From NCBI GenBank assembly GCA_010356995.1, contig ML996693.1, positions 1,197,897 to 1,261,896 on the forward strand: DNA of 64,000 bases, written 5' to 3'. A model generated the notes under the pieces. The model was not told where the DNA came from. It worked only from the letters and a program-made list of their open reading frames with translations, and did no database searches. Both the position numbers and the translations under genes were made by a program. Of the stretch, positions 1 through 11,758 are shown piece after piece. The DNA is from Trichodelitschia bisporula (lineage: Eukaryota; Ascomycota; Dothideomycetes; Phaeotrichales; Phaeotrichaceae). Position 1 is the stretch's first letter; each line of letters begins with the position of its first letter.

Positions 1-3000
1 TGCGGGTAGTCGTTGATCTCGAGCGTTGCATGGAAGGCACCAGCGTCAGGACCCTTGTTATCGATAGGCTGTCCCGGGCGAAGGCGGTTCGTCTGCGTAA
101 GGCGCTGGTTGATGAAGCTAGTCACGCCCTTGACCTTGTCGAGCGGGTTGCCGTCCGCCTTGGGGGCCTCGGTGCGGTGCACCACAATCTCCGCATCAAT
201 CGCAATCTCCTTCGGCACACGCGAAGCCGAAGCCGAAGACGAAGAAACCACCTCGCTAGGCCCATTGAGCAGCACATCCTTGTCCTTCTTCCCGTTCTCC
301 TTGTCATCCTCATCCGGCTCATCGCCCGTCTTGAACGCCTTGCGCTGCAGCGAGCGCACTGCGTCACGGTCCTGGTCTAGCTTCTCCAAGCCCTTGCCGC
401 CGAAACCGCCGCGCGCGGCTTTTTCCTTGCCGGTCTTGACCTTTTCCATGAAGGAGTCGGACATCTTTTGCAGGGCCTCTGGGATCTCTTGACCGGAGTA
501 TTTGAGCGCTTTGATTATGTCGATCGAGTAGCGCTCCTGCTCTTCAGTGATGAACGTAACCGCCGTGCCCTTGTTGCCGGCCCGACCCGTGCGCCCCGCA
601 CGATGAACGTAGTCCTCGAGATGGTTGGGTGGATCATAATTGACCACTAACTTGAGTTGCTTGACATCCAACCCACGGGCGGCGACAGACGTGGCGATCA
701 TAATCGGAATCGCACCGTGTTTGAAGTCGTCAATCGTAGAATCGCGGTCGTACTGATCCTTGCCGCCGTGAATCGACCCGCACGGGTACCCCTTGTGCAG
801 CAACTCATTGAGCAAGCCATCCGCCGCCTCCTGGCGGTCCACGAAGATCAACGTACGCGCATCCTCGTCCGTGTCGTACAGCTCGCCGAGCAACTCCAGC
901 AGGCGCACAAACTTGGTGTTCTCGGGCCGAACCTCGACAATCTGTGTAATCTCCGGCGCGACGACGCTGCGACCGCCGACGATGATCTGCACCGGGTCCT
1001 TGAGCGCCTTGCGCGCGAGCGACTCCATGATGCGCGGGAATGTCGCTGAGAAGAGCACCTTCTGCGCGTCAGGCCGAATGTTCGACATGATTTTAGACAC
1101 CTGGCTCTCGAAACCCATGTCAAACATGCGGTCCGCCTCGTCGAGCACGAGATACGTGATGCGCCGCAGATTAGTCACACGGCCCGAGTTGGCGGCTAGA
1201 AGATCAATCATCCGACCCGGCGTGCACACGATGACATGGCATCCCTTCTTGAGCGAAGCAATCTGGTCGCTGATCGGCGCGCCGCCATAGGCACACACGG
1301 CTTGCAGGTTGAGGGCCTTGAGAAACGGACGGCACTCCTTGTGGATCTGGGTGGCCAGTTCGCGCGTCGGCGCCAGAATCAAGCTGATCGGTCCGTCGAG
1401 TTTATCGAGCGCGCGCTGCGCAAGGATATGCCGGCACATCGGGAGGATGAAGGCAATTGTCTTGCCAGACCCGGTCTTCGCCACGCCGATAACGTCACGG
1501 CCGGACATGATGGCAGGAATCGCCTGTGACTGGATGGAGGTCGGCTTGTAATAGCCCAGACTGCGAATGACGTCCAGAGTCTGCACGCCGAGACCGCATT
1601 GCGCCCACTTGAGGACTGGTTTGGGAACGTTCTTGCCGTCGATCTTGATGCCGTCGAGCTCTAAGCGCAGGCTGGCGACCTCATCCTCTGACAACGCGGC
1701 CATCTCAGTCGACTCAGTGAAGAAATTCTTGCGGAACGGCTCGTAGGCGATCTTGGAGTGGTCCACAGTGGGCAGGTCCTTCTTCTTGCGCTTACTAGCG
1801 GCCATGGCCAGAATGTCGTCGGCCTCGAGTTCGACGGGATCGCGCTCCTCCTCATCTCCGTAGATAGCCTCGGCCTGGGGAAGCTTGCGCTTCCGATTTT
1901 TGGGACTCTCCTTGCCCAGGGTGGCCATGAAGGCATCCAGCGGGTCGATATCGTCCTCCGAGGCGCCATTAGATTCGGCAGCGGGGGTTTGAATGGCAGG
2001 TGCATCGGTCATGGTGGCATCCCCAGCGGCAGCTGCCTGAACGCGCTGCTCGTGCTTTTCGGCCGCCGCGCGCGCAGCAGCGGCAACCTCCTCTTCAGTG
2101 CCGGTATCGTGCAAATCGGTTCCATCCTCGTCTTCTGGGACAGCAACGGCATTATCGAGGTCAGGGGGCGGGGGGGTTGGCAGCTTCTCGAGCTTCTTAC
2201 GTGTAGCGACTTCATCCCCAAAGTCCAAACCCTTTTTTTTCTCCGCCTCCTGACCGGCCTTGTTCATGAAGCCGAATGCGCTGACGTTAGCGGCTTTCTT
2301 CGCGCGGCTCGAGGTGGCTGCGCCTGTCAGTACTGCTGGACAACCGAGGGAGCGAGACTGACCAGATTGTGTCCCGACTTTGGGCGGAAGCGTCGGCATC
2401 GTTTTAGCCGTCACAGGAAGCGGGACGTCGCTTCCAAGGGCCTTCGCAGCTCCAGTAACCTTTTTAGGCATCGTCTGTGAATCAAACGTTCCTTGAAAGG
2501 GGGTGGGTGATTGGTGACCATTTGCGTCGCCAATGATCGTTGCAGGTGAGGCAATGCTAGCCGGTGTCGAGTCTTTCTTATCCATTTCCTGCAGAAGTGT
2601 GCGCGTAGTGACCGCAGGCGTAGTTGCTTCTTTCTGCTGCTTCTCGAGCTCGGCGGCAGCCTTTGCCTGTGCCTGCTTGGCCTTCCATGCCTCTAACTTG
2701 GCCAGACGCTCCGCTTTCTTCTTGTCTTCGTCAGTCTGTTTGGCCACAGCGGGCTTCGCGGGCTGCAAATCAGTAAACGTTCTCGTAAAACCACAAGCTT
2801 GTTCACGACAGCGACATACCTCGGCGGGTTTCTGCACGGCCTTGTCATCCTTGCGCTTCGAGTCAGTAGAATTATCGCGTCGACGCCGCGTACGGTCTCG
2901 GGAGTCGTCTCGCCTGTCCCGGATATCCCTATCCCTGCTGCGGTTCCTCCTGTCGCGCCCAGGGGACCGAGAGTGGCGGCGCTCGCGCGAGCGATCATGG

Positions 3001-3297
3001 CGGACTGGGCGGTACGTGTCTTCGGCTCTACGGTCTACCGAGCGGTCACGACGCCGGTGCGAGTCGCGGTCACGGTAGCGGCGCTGTAGGGTGATAACAA
3101 TCAGTAAGTGCTTCAAAGGCAACCAGCGAGAGGGGAGGACTTACATCAGCGCTGCGAGAACGGCTCCGCCGGCCATGATGGCTCCATGCTGGATCCCGCC
3201 GGTCCCGAGGGAAGCGGTCCTCATCGCGACGAGAGCGCCGGCTGGCCGAGTACGAGCTTCCTGTGGGTGATGGTGAGCGCGTCTCCCGGCGGGGCAT
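1..3297 (-). CDS. PRP5: DEAD-box pre-mRNA splicing helicase Prp5, 3' end beyond the window
   Basis: Prp5 is the nuclear ATP-dependent RNA helicase that remodels U2 snRNP at the branch site during pre-spliceosome formation. I read exons 3297-3145, 3083-2820 and 2762 to the left edge, with introns 3084-3144 and 2763-2819. The first part is an Arg/Ser/Asp-rich tail (many RS and RDR repeats), then a Lys/Ala-rich helical stretch. The helicase core follows with AKTGSGKT (motif I), PTRELA, TPGRMID, DEAD, SAT and [10 protein letters not shown] in the right order. The frame is still open at base 1, reading ALEINDYP-like C-terminal sequence typical of Prp5, so only the last residues are missing. The ATG at 3297 is the first one compatible with the RS tail. 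It is divergent from ERB1 with 386 bp between the start codons. The family assignment is strong. Confidence 0.93.
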
Positions 3298-3683
3298 CTT
3301 GATGCACCCGATTGGTGGTGAGCGTTACACTCGTGTATTTCCAGTCAGCAGCGAGATTTGGTGAGTCGTGGAGTTTGTGAGGTGAGGGGGGTTCGACACT
3401 GTTATGGTAGGTTGTGTGCGACCGATAAGGGGAATACGCAAGTGGTTGATGGTTGTGTGGTGGGAGAAAGTTGGAGAGCAGTTCGGGGCGCCGCAGATGA
3501 TCCGCTCGTTCACTGCCTGGACTCGGTGCTTGGCTGTGGCGCAACATGGTTGATTGAGTGTGGCTTGAGGGTCGGAGGTGGATTAGCTTTAGGCCGGCCC
3601 CTCGAAAAAGTTCCTCCACCGGCGTCTCACTTTTGCTGCTGAACGCTGAGCTTCGTGTTCGAAGAACCACAAAGCAATCCGCC
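3298..3683. promoter_or_regulatory. Divergent PRP5/ERB1 promoter region
   Basis: This 386 bp stretch separates the two divergent start codons, so both genes must be driven from it. No clear TATA box is visible. I see no other gene here. Confidence 0.6.
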
Positions 3684-6062
3684 ATGTCTACCACAAATCT
3701 GAGCAGGAAGCGCAAAGCTTCTACGAGCAATGCTCTTCCCGAGCCTGAAATCGACTCCGACGCCGAATTTGCCTCTGATCTGCTCGACGGCGCCTTGTCG
3801 CAAAGCGAGGACGAATCTTTTCACAGCGGGTCCGAGAGCGAGGTAGAGGAAGAGATCGAGGAGGACGAGGAGGACGAGGAAGACGAAGAGGATGAGGGAG
3901 ACGAAGATGAGGCAGACGAAGAGTCCGAAGACGACGACGATGGCATTCGCGAGCAGCTCCGCAACCTCTCCACCTCCGAATCACGATCACGGCCCACCGT
4001 TAATGGCAAAGAACCCCCGGTACAAGAGAAGGAGGAGGTACGGATAGGTGCGCACATGGAGGACCTCGAAACGAATTATACGGTCACGACGGATGCCAAT
4101 GGCAACGTGCGTTACGTTTACCAGGAGATCGACCCCGTGTACGACTCCGACGACTCCGACGCCGGAGAGCAGACCAACACCATCGGCAATATCCCTCTCT
4201 CCTTCTACGACTCATACCCACACATTGGCTACGACATCAATGGCAAGAAGATCATGCGGCCCGCCGAGGGCAAGGCGCTCGACGCCCTGCTCGACAGCAT
4301 CGAGCTCCCCAAGGGCTGGACTGGCCTCACAGACCCCATGACCGGCAAGCCCTTGAAGCTCAGCCGCTACGAACTCGAGATCCTCAAGAAGATCACGCGT
4401 AACGAGGTGCCCGCCGACGGCTACGACCCCTATCCCGACATGGTCGAATACTTCACCAACACCGAGGAAATCATGCCGCTGAGCGCGGCCCCCGAGCCCA
4501 AGCGTCGCTTCATCCCCTCCAAGCACGAGGCCAAGCGCGTCATGAAGCTCGTCAAGGCCATCCGCGAGGGCCGTATCAAACCGCACCGCGAGGAAGCCCC
4601 CGAAGAGGAACAAAACGTCGTCAACTACGACATCTGGGCCGACGAGCAGCCGCGCCCAGACAACACGATGCACATGCCAGCGCCCAAGCTGCCGCCGCCC
4701 GGCTATGAAGACAGCTACCACCCCCCGCCAGAGTACCTCCCCTCGGCCAAGGAAAAAGCCGCCTGGGAGGCCACGGACCCAGAAGACCGCGACCGGCCCT
4801 ACCTGCCCACCGACCACGCGGCCCTGCGCAAGGTGCCCGGCTGGGACAACGTAAAAATGACCTTCGAGCGCTGCCTCGACCTCTATCTCGCTCCGCGCAT
4901 CCGCCGCTCAAAACTCAACATCGACCCCGAGTCCCTCCTTCCCAAACTCCCCTCCCCCGATGAACTCCGCCCCTTCCCCTCCACCTGCCACACCATCTTT
5001 TCCGGCCACACGGGCCGCGTGCGCGCCGTCGCCGTCGACCCAACCGGCACCGTCGTCGCGTCGGGCGGCGATGACGGCACCCTCCGCGTCTGGGACATTC
5101 TCACGGGAAGGCAAATCTGGTCCCGTCGGTTGAGTCGCGAGGACGCCGTCGACGTGCTCGCCTGGCGTCCCGGCACCGACGCGTTCATTCTTACAGCCGC
5201 CGTCGCCGAAACACTCTACTTCATCCTTCCCCACGCGCTGCCCAGCGTCACACCTGCGATCGGCCGCGCCAGCCTCGCGCTCCTCGACGCGGGCTTCGGC
5301 TACGCGGCTAAGCCCACAAGCTCCACGGACCATGGCCTCAAGAAGGAGCCTTCCGCGACGTGGTCGCGCCCTTCGGCTGCCCTCGCGGACGACGGTGTGC
5401 TGCTGCAGGCCGTGCTGCGCGCGCCGATTAAGGCGATCACCTGGCATCGCCGCGGGGATTACCTCGCGACCGTCGCGCCGCGGGGCCAGTCCCACGCCGT
5501 GGCCATCCACACGCTCAGCCGGCACGCGACGCAGCTGCCCTTCCGCAAGCTGAAGGGCCTGCCACAAACGGCTGCGTTCCATCCTTCCAAGCCTATATTC
5601 TTCGTCGCTACGCAACGGAGCGTGCGGAGCTACGATCTCGCGGCCCAACAACTACTGCGTATTTTGCAGCCCGGCGCGCGGTGGATCTCGAGCATCGATG
5701 TCCACCCGGGGGGCGATAATGTGCTGGTCGGGACGTACGATAGGCGGCTGCTGTGGCATGACCTGGACTTGAGCACGAAGCCGTATAAGACGCTAAGGTA
5801 TCATGAGAAGGCGATAAGGGCGGTGAAGTTTCACAAGGGGGGGCTCCCGCTGTTTGCGGATGCGAGTGATGATGGGACGGTGCAGGTTTTCCATGGGAAG
5901 GTGGTGGGGGATTTGATGGAGAATGCGACGATTGTGCCGCTTAAGGTCCTACGGGGACATGCGGTTACGGGGGCGCTGGGGGTTTTGGGGTTGGATTGGC
6001 ATCCGGTGCAGCCGTGGGTTGTTAGTGCGGGGGCGGATGGGACGTGTAGGGTTTGGTGTTAG
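3684..6062 (+). CDS. ERB1: Ribosome biogenesis protein Erb1 (BOP1 homologue)
   Basis: Erb1 works in the nucleolus with Ytm1 and Nop7 (PeBoW complex) in 27S pre-rRNA processing and 60S assembly. This is one uninterrupted frame of 792 codons. The N-terminus carries a long Asp/Glu block around residues 50-90. A BOP1NT domain occupies roughly residues 120-400, with the typical stretches [10 protein letters not shown] and [19 protein letters not shown]40 repeats fill the rest, including [15 protein letters not shown] and a final ADGTCRVW. I chose the ATG at 3684 because the frame upstream of it reads unlike the family; an in-frame opening continues to 3558 without being needed. Base use changes along the gene: the first two thirds are C-rich on the coding strand and the last 350 bp are strongly G-rich. 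The protein length is normal for the family. Confidence 0.95.
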   Translation: MSTTNLSRKRKASTSNALPEPEIDSDAEFASDLLDGALSQSEDESFHSGSESEVEEEIEEDEEDEEDEEDEGDEDEADEESEDDDDGIREQLRNLSTSESRSRPTVNGKEPPVQEKEEVRIGAHMEDLETNYTVTTDANGNVRYVYQEIDPVYDSDDSDAGEQTNTIGNIPLSFYDSYPHIGYDINGKKIMRPAEGKALDALLDSIELPKGWTGLTDPMTGKPLKLSRYELEILKKITRNEVPADGYDPYPDMVEYFTNTEEIMPLSAAPEPKRRFIPSKHEAKRVMKLVKAIREGRIKPHREEAPEEEQNVVNYDIWADEQPRPDNTMHMPAPKLPPPGYEDSYHPPPEYLPSAKEKAAWEATDPEDRDRPYLPTDHAALRKVPGWDNVKMTFERCLDLYLAPRIRRSKLNIDPESLLPKLPSPDELRPFPSTCHTIFSGHTGRVRAVAVDPTGTVVASGGDDGTLRVWDILTGRQIWSRRLSREDAVDVLAWRPGTDAFILTAAVAETLYFILPHALPSVTPAIGRASLALLDAGFGYAAKPTSSTDHGLKKEPSATWSRPSAALADDGVLLQAVLRAPIKAITWHRRGDYLATVAPRGQSHAVAIHTLSRHATQLPFRKLKGLPQTAAFHPSKPIFFVATQRSVRSYDLAAQQLLRILQPGARWISSIDVHPGGDNVLVGTYDRRLLWHDLDLSTKPYKTLRYHEKAIRAVKFHKGGLPLFADASDDGTVQVFHGKVVGDLMENATIVPLKVLRGHAVTGALGVLGLDWHPVQPWVVSAGADGTCRVWC

Positions 6063-7819
6063 TGGGGAGGCAGGAGATCGATGGGGATGTTGGGAGCATA
6101 TATCGTGGAAGTGGAGTGGTAGTGAGATGTAGAGAGCTGAATATGGCATCAGGCAAGACTAATCATCTTCCCCACCCCCATCCCACTGTCAGACTCCAGC
6201 AAACACGTCCTGCATTATACGGATCCTATTATCAGTGCCCAAATGGAGATTGTAGGGACCGAGGTGATCGATTCACAGTCATGAGGAAACGTACCCAGCT
6301 CCCACAGCTAGGCTTGACTCTCTTCTTTTCTTCTTCTCTTCGTCTTTGTCAAGTCTTCACTTCACACCGTAGCCATTTCTACCTGTCAAACCTATGCTTC
6401 CATTAGAGCGTTAGGACAAGATGCTGGTGTGCAACAGAGTTAGGGAGGTGAGGCTCTTGACTTGTGGGGATTCACGGCATCTGATCCTGGCGTTCATCCA
6501 AGTTTCACGTTGTGAACATGACATACATGGTTTAATGGCTTCAGATCCTCAATCCTTTGGGAAGCGGATCATCGTTTCAACGGTTGGACCTTCCATGCAA
6601 GTGCCTTTTTTTTTTAAGAGAAAACCTAGCACTCACGTCCTTCGCAGATGTCATCGACGCGGTAAACCTGTGCAATTCCAAACCCGACGTCGAGCATCGG
6701 TCCAGGCTCGCGGCGGCAAGCGTCAGCCTTGCCGGCCCTCTCTCATACAGTAGCAGCAAATGAGCACGAGCCTCACCTTATCGCCAGTTCAATATACTGC
6801 AGAAGATTGGATGCGGCTCTTCTCGTCCCCACATGGCTGATTCGTCCAGGTCTAGGTCTCATTGTTTATCACACCTGCTATCCCTCCCCACCTCACCCAG
6901 CGCCATGGACCAAATCCACTCACCTCCTCTCCCTCAATTTCCAGGTGGCTGTGGTGCTACATATATCTCCTGACCCTCGATCTTCAATCTATCGTCCCGG
7001 CATCCACCCGTTCCCAGCACCCACGCCCGGATTACGGGGCGGGGTCACGATCGCTCCCGGGATCGATATTGACCGCTAACCTCACGAGCAGGGTAGGCCG
7101 GCCAGCAGCGCGGCTGTGCTGCCGGACACGAGATGTCCTTTTTTGCAACAGGACATTCGCAAAATGGGGATATAGGAATATGGTGGGATGCCAGCACTTG
7201 GTATTGCCTCGTCGACGCCGATATGTCCTGAAACTGGATGAGTGCAACAACAGCCGACAAGGCTGAACCCAGCCTTTCACTGTACCACATACCCCCACCC
7301 CCCAGCCTGGCCCACGCAGTATCATCGCCAGCACCCCGGCCCACCCGCATCATCGCCATCACATCCCTCGTATCGTCCGTATCATCGGCCCAATCAGCCC
7401 AGCCTCGCCACGACTCGAAATAGATCCTCCAGTATTATCACCCGCAGGGCTGAGTACCCCCCACCCACATGCAGCCTCAATTCAACGGTCAAGCTGCAAG
7501 ACCGTTAGCTGCATTGCTGACTCCCCATCCCCAGCGCCGAACATACCAGCGCAGACAGCTTCCTGCGGCCAGCGGTCTGCATCCGCTCCACCGTCACCGT
7601 CAGGCCACCGACAAACGCCCACGTTGCGCGGTGATGCCGTGATTGCGCCCCGCGGGGTGCTGCAGGAGGGCTGGGATGCGGCCCGTCGTGCTGCAGGGCG
7701 CGGTGGAAGGGAGCTGCAGGGAGCGGATACGAAATACATAAGGTTGCACTGCTGCATCCTGCATCGCGAGACCCACACCACGCCCGCCCTCCCACACTCG
7801 CTCACGCACACTCGCTAGC
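6063..7819. other. Intergenic, 1.76 kb
   Basis: There is no supportable gene here. The frames that stay open (for example 6862-7266) have no family features and several overlap one another. The left part contains one copy of a short dispersed repeat (6316-6410). The right part should hold the promoter of the secreted-protein gene at 7820; an AT-rich AAATACATAA lies near 7731-7740, about 85 bp before its start codon. Confidence 0.6.
6316..6410 (+). repeat. Copy A of a short dispersed repeat
   Basis: This stretch shares a start block GACTCTCTTCTT and a core of about 55 bp (around ACCGTAGCCAT and CCATTA) with 40660-40741. The core is about 80 percent identical by eye, with small gaps. It lies about 250 bp after the ERB1 stop codon. 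Confidence 0.6.
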
Positions 7820-9012
7820 ATGTCCACCCACACTCTCCTCCCAGTCGGGCTCTGGCTCACTACGCTCGCTTCCCTCGTCCTCGCTGTCCCCTTCGCCAAC
7901 ACCACCACCTGCACCTCCTACGGCGTCGACTTCAAGGATGGTGGGAGCTACTTCATCAACAGCGCCAGCAGCGAGCCGTTCACCGCCATCAGCCAGTTCA
8001 GCGGCTGCTCCGGCGACCCGGCGTCCATACTCCTCGTCCTCCCCAACAGCGATGAGCTAGACTGCGGCACCGTGCCCACGTCGCCCGACTTCACGAACGA
8101 ACTCGCCACCTGCCCGGTGACGAAGGGCGGGTTGGTGAGCGGGGAGTACCTCCTCCTCCTCCTCGGCAACAACGGCGCAGACGCACCCTTTGCCTACCAG
8201 CGCCAATTCAGCCTAGACGTCGGGCCACAAGCAACCGCCACCTCCACCCAGACCATCTCCCTCACCTCCATCACCACCCCCGTCGTAACCTCCACCAGCA
8301 CATCCACATCCACCCTCCTCACCACCCTCCCCGCCAATTCCACAGTCACAGTCCCCAACTCCTCCGCCGCCGGGACGAAGACCCTAACCCCCTGGCCCAA
8401 ATACACCGTCGCCACGCACACCGCGACCTGGACGCGCACGAGATGGGTGTTTGCGAAGCGGTCCACAGTTAGCACGACCGTGACTGCGACGTGCACTCTC
8501 CCGCCGCGGGCGCAGCAGCCGGATCCGATGCTGCAGTTTAAGCCGCGGCATGCGCTGCCGTACGGGTTCAAGCTGCCGCGAGGGGCGGAGAAGCGAGACT
8601 CCCTGCCCTCTGGGCTCGCGGGGCTCGCGAAGCGCGCGCCCGATGCGCCGACCGTGACGGTGACGGCGAGTGATGCGGTGTACACCACCATCACAGTAAC
8701 AGGCGCGCCGAGCACGAACGTGCTCAGCACCGTCGTCACAGCCACGGCGACGATAACCCCGCCACCGGAGACGGTCGTTGCGGCGCCGACGACGGTGACG
8801 GTTACGCTGCCTCCTAAGACCAGGACTATTTTGCGGTATACCTGGACGGTGTCAGCGACGACGAGGACGATTGCCGCGACGTAAGTTATCTGCATTCTTG
8901 GTTTGGGGGTGAGTACTAACTGGATAGACGGACGATAACGACGACTGTGACGCCGAGCTCGGTGAAGGAGGAGTGTAAGAGGAATGGGGGCCATTTTTGG
9001 GGACGGTGGTAG
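7820..9012 (+). CDS. Secreted Ser/Thr-rich protein with Kex2-type sites, unknown function
   Basis: I do not recognise a family. The exons are 7820-8880 and 8928-9012, joined across a 47 bp intron with donor GTAAGT, branch TACTAAC and acceptor ATAG, giving 381 residues. The protein opens with a clear signal peptide (hydrophobic LWLTTLASLVLAVP, likely cut near residue 23). Residues about 25-140 form a compact Cys-containing domain. The remainder is very rich in Thr, Ser, Val and Pro. Three Lys-Arg pairs (FAKRST, AEKRDS, LAKRAP) in the middle could be cut by a Kex2-like protease in the Golgi. The C-terminus is short, basic and not hydrophobic, so a GPI anchor is not supported. It is probably a cell-wall or extracellular protein. 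The coding strand moves from C-rich to G-rich along its length. Confidence 0.75.
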
Positions 9013-9109
9013 GAGATGGGGATGTGATGAGATTGGATTGGATGTAACTGCATAACTGGCATATGGCGCGTAATAGCTGCATAGATAGCGTAATGTACAC
9101 ACAATGAAC

Positions 9110-11129
9110 TCACCCTTCATCCTCTCCGCTCTGCCCTCCCCGCCCTCGCCGCCGCATCAACCGGACGCCCAGCTCCCATGCCTTACGGCTCAGCGGCTTG
9201 TACAGCAGACTACTCTCGTTCGTGCCCGTCGTCATACTGAAGATGGACAGCGCAACAATCGACGCAGCGAACACACCCGCGAACCATTCCCAAAAGGCCT
9301 TGACCTGGAAGCTCTGATCCGTGAACTGGCACGAGAAATACGCGCACACGACGCTGATCGGCATGAAGAGGATCGTAACCTTAGCCAGCAAGATCGTAAT
9401 CCGGGACAGCCGCTCAACCGAATACGACTCCTTGATAGCGATAAGATTGAAGTTCTTGTCCCGCCCGTTAGCCTTATCCCACGTTTCAGAGCACTACACT
9501 ACTCACCATCATAACCATCGAATCCTTCTGCTCAAGACACTCCTCAATCTCCGCCACAGCATACAACTTAATCCGATGCTTCAACCTCTCAAACCTCATC
9601 CGCGCCGCACTACTCAGCGCCACCCCCAGTAAATCCCGTCCCGCATCCACCAACCCCGGGTGCGAACTGCTCATACTCGCGACTCCGCTGCCAGCCGCTA
9701 AGAGATGCGAGTTCTTAAGGCTAGCAAGCGACTGCTCTTGCTTTTCGAGTACTTGCTCGATGAGCAAATTGTACCCTTCGTAGAGACGTTTGAGAACGCC
9801 GAGTTGCCGGCCTATGTGGTGCAGCCGGTCCACGTGCCCGAGATCCGCGCGCGTGAGCATTTCGACGCGGAGATTGTTGAGGAGCGCGGCGTATTGGTGC
9901 TCGCGCCGCGCGATGAGGCTGTAGGTTGTGTACCAGTCGTCGAACAGGTAGTAAAACAACAAACCCGGTACATCAGTCGGTCGATGCGCGGTCTCCTCCT
10001 CTGACGACCCGACGCGCGCGCGGATGGGGAGTTGTTGTGAATTGGACTCGCTCACGCGGGCCTTGGAGCATTGCGCGAAGACGGTGGAGAGGTTGCGCCG
10101 GATTATGGATAGGTGTTGTTGTTCGCGTAATGAGAGGGTGCCGTTGCGGTAGGGGAAGGGGTCTTCTTGGATTGTGATCACCGTTTTGTCTTCGCAGAGG
10201 GCGAGCCAGGACCACACCCTTTTGCCGGACGGGAGGTTTTGGTGCACGGGGTCGGAGGGGGTGCCAGGGAGGGGACCGGTGCAGTGCAGGGTGTTGAAGC
10301 CGAGGCAGAGGTCTGCGATGTTAGTTAGAGAGAGAGGATGGGAGAGGTGGGGAGTGAGACGTACAGCGGCGCCCGGAGTCGACGGTTGAGTAGTGCCAGA
10401 TTTCGTTGGCGAGGACGTATTGGTTCAGCGTGTCGTTGTAGTTTGGATCTGCGAGCTTTAGTTCGTCGAGTCCGATACGCTCTTCGAGATCGAGGGAGGG
10501 GTCGAGGGAGGAGGATGTTGGGCTTGGTTTGTGGGATTCGTGGTCGGAGCGGTCTGGGGCGCGGCGGCGGCTGCTGGATGTGGAGGAGATGTTGCTTTTG
10601 GAGGTGTAGGCTGAGCGTGAGTATTTGAGGGGGCTGGAGCACATGAAGCCTAGGAGGCGGGGACTGAAGTCCCAGTGTTTGGCGAATTCCTGGGGCGTGA
10701 GCGGGTATACGGATGGAAGGACGGAAAGAGGGACATACAGTGAGCACATCGCGTTGCTCGTGGGGGATCCAGATATTGCTGCTTCGTTAGCTAGATCATA
10801 TTGCCACAACGAACTTACATCCACCTCGTGTTCAGCGAGGGTGGCCGCTGGGAATGTTAGCATTTTGGCTGTATCGAGCCGAGATGTTCATGTACAGGCG
10901 ATTTCAGCAGTTTTGCAAAAGAGTCGGCTTGCAAATCGAACCCGCCCCACGCTTCATCATCGCTGAAGTCTATAAGGAAGTTACGGCTCTTCGGGTTCGC
11001 CGCAGCACGCATAAAGGCATCCATGTTGGCAGGAACATCGAAATTGCGGATGGCTTCATTCAGGTCGGCGCTACGGAGCAGGCGGTAGTAGTCTGGGAGC
11101 TGCGGGTCCATGGGTGGTATTCGCTCCAT
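9110..11129 (-). CDS. CorA-like divalent cation transporter family protein
   Basis: CorA-type proteins are pentameric membrane channels for Mg2+ and related ions; the fungal branch is poorly characterised. Six exons in phase: 11129-10896, 10847-10819, 10778-10739, 10689-10365, 10312-9507 and 9454-9110, giving 592 residues. The two tiny exons (29 and 40 nt) restore the family-typical stretch RWINIWIPHEQRDVLT, followed by HWDFSPRLLGFM. A soluble N-terminal region is followed by helices around LRVEMLTRADLGHVDRLHH, then two membrane segments near the C-terminus (VTILFMPISVVCAYF and WFAGVFAASIVALSIF). The loop between them reads SCQFTD, so the GMN signature of true CorA channels is missing and transport activity is inferred, not shown. 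It is divergent from the acetyltransferase gene at 11759. Confidence 0.85.
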
Positions 11130-11758
11130 ATTGAGGTCTTGAACTGAGGTTTGAAGTGTAAAGCATAGTGAAGAATACCGAGAGCACAGCGGTTATATCT
11201 TATGAGGCTCAGGCTCGTCACACGGGGCTGAAGGGTGGTGCCTGATCAGGATCACGGCCAGGTCTCAGTTGCTCACGGGATGCAGTGCGAGTGACTCTAT
11301 ATGGCGGGGTCAGCGACATCATATTGGGAAGACAAAGTTTAGCAGCAGGTGATAGCAGGATGTAGATAGATTCTCTTAAAGGCTTGACTCAAGTTGGTGA
11401 GGGGTGGTGATGAGATGATGAAGAAGGAGGAGAGACGAAGTTGGAGATGTTGTCCAGACCGCCGTGCACGGACCACCTCGATCTGCAGGTACAGAGAGCT
11501 CAACAAGCAATAAGCAGCCAACACAGCCAGCACAGCTTGTCTCCACTTGACTCATTTGCCAGCGCAGCAGCGGCGAGCTGAACATCAAAACTATGCCGCT
11601 TCTCAAACCCACCCCTCCTCTGCTCCGCGCCGTCGTTGTCATCGACGCCTCCATAGCAAAGTCACCGCCATAGCAACTCACCCTCAGCTACACCCCACAC
11701 CCCGCCCTCCTCATCCAGCACCAGCATAAAGCGGCAAGCCCCCAACCTGCAGGTCCAA
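11130..11758. promoter_or_regulatory. Divergent promoter region, CorA-like / GNAT genes
   Basis: This is 629 bp between two divergent start codons. No family-like frame is present; the open stretch 11376-11681 on the minus strand has no recognisable feature. A CTATATGGCG block lies at 11297-11306. Confidence 0.5.
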
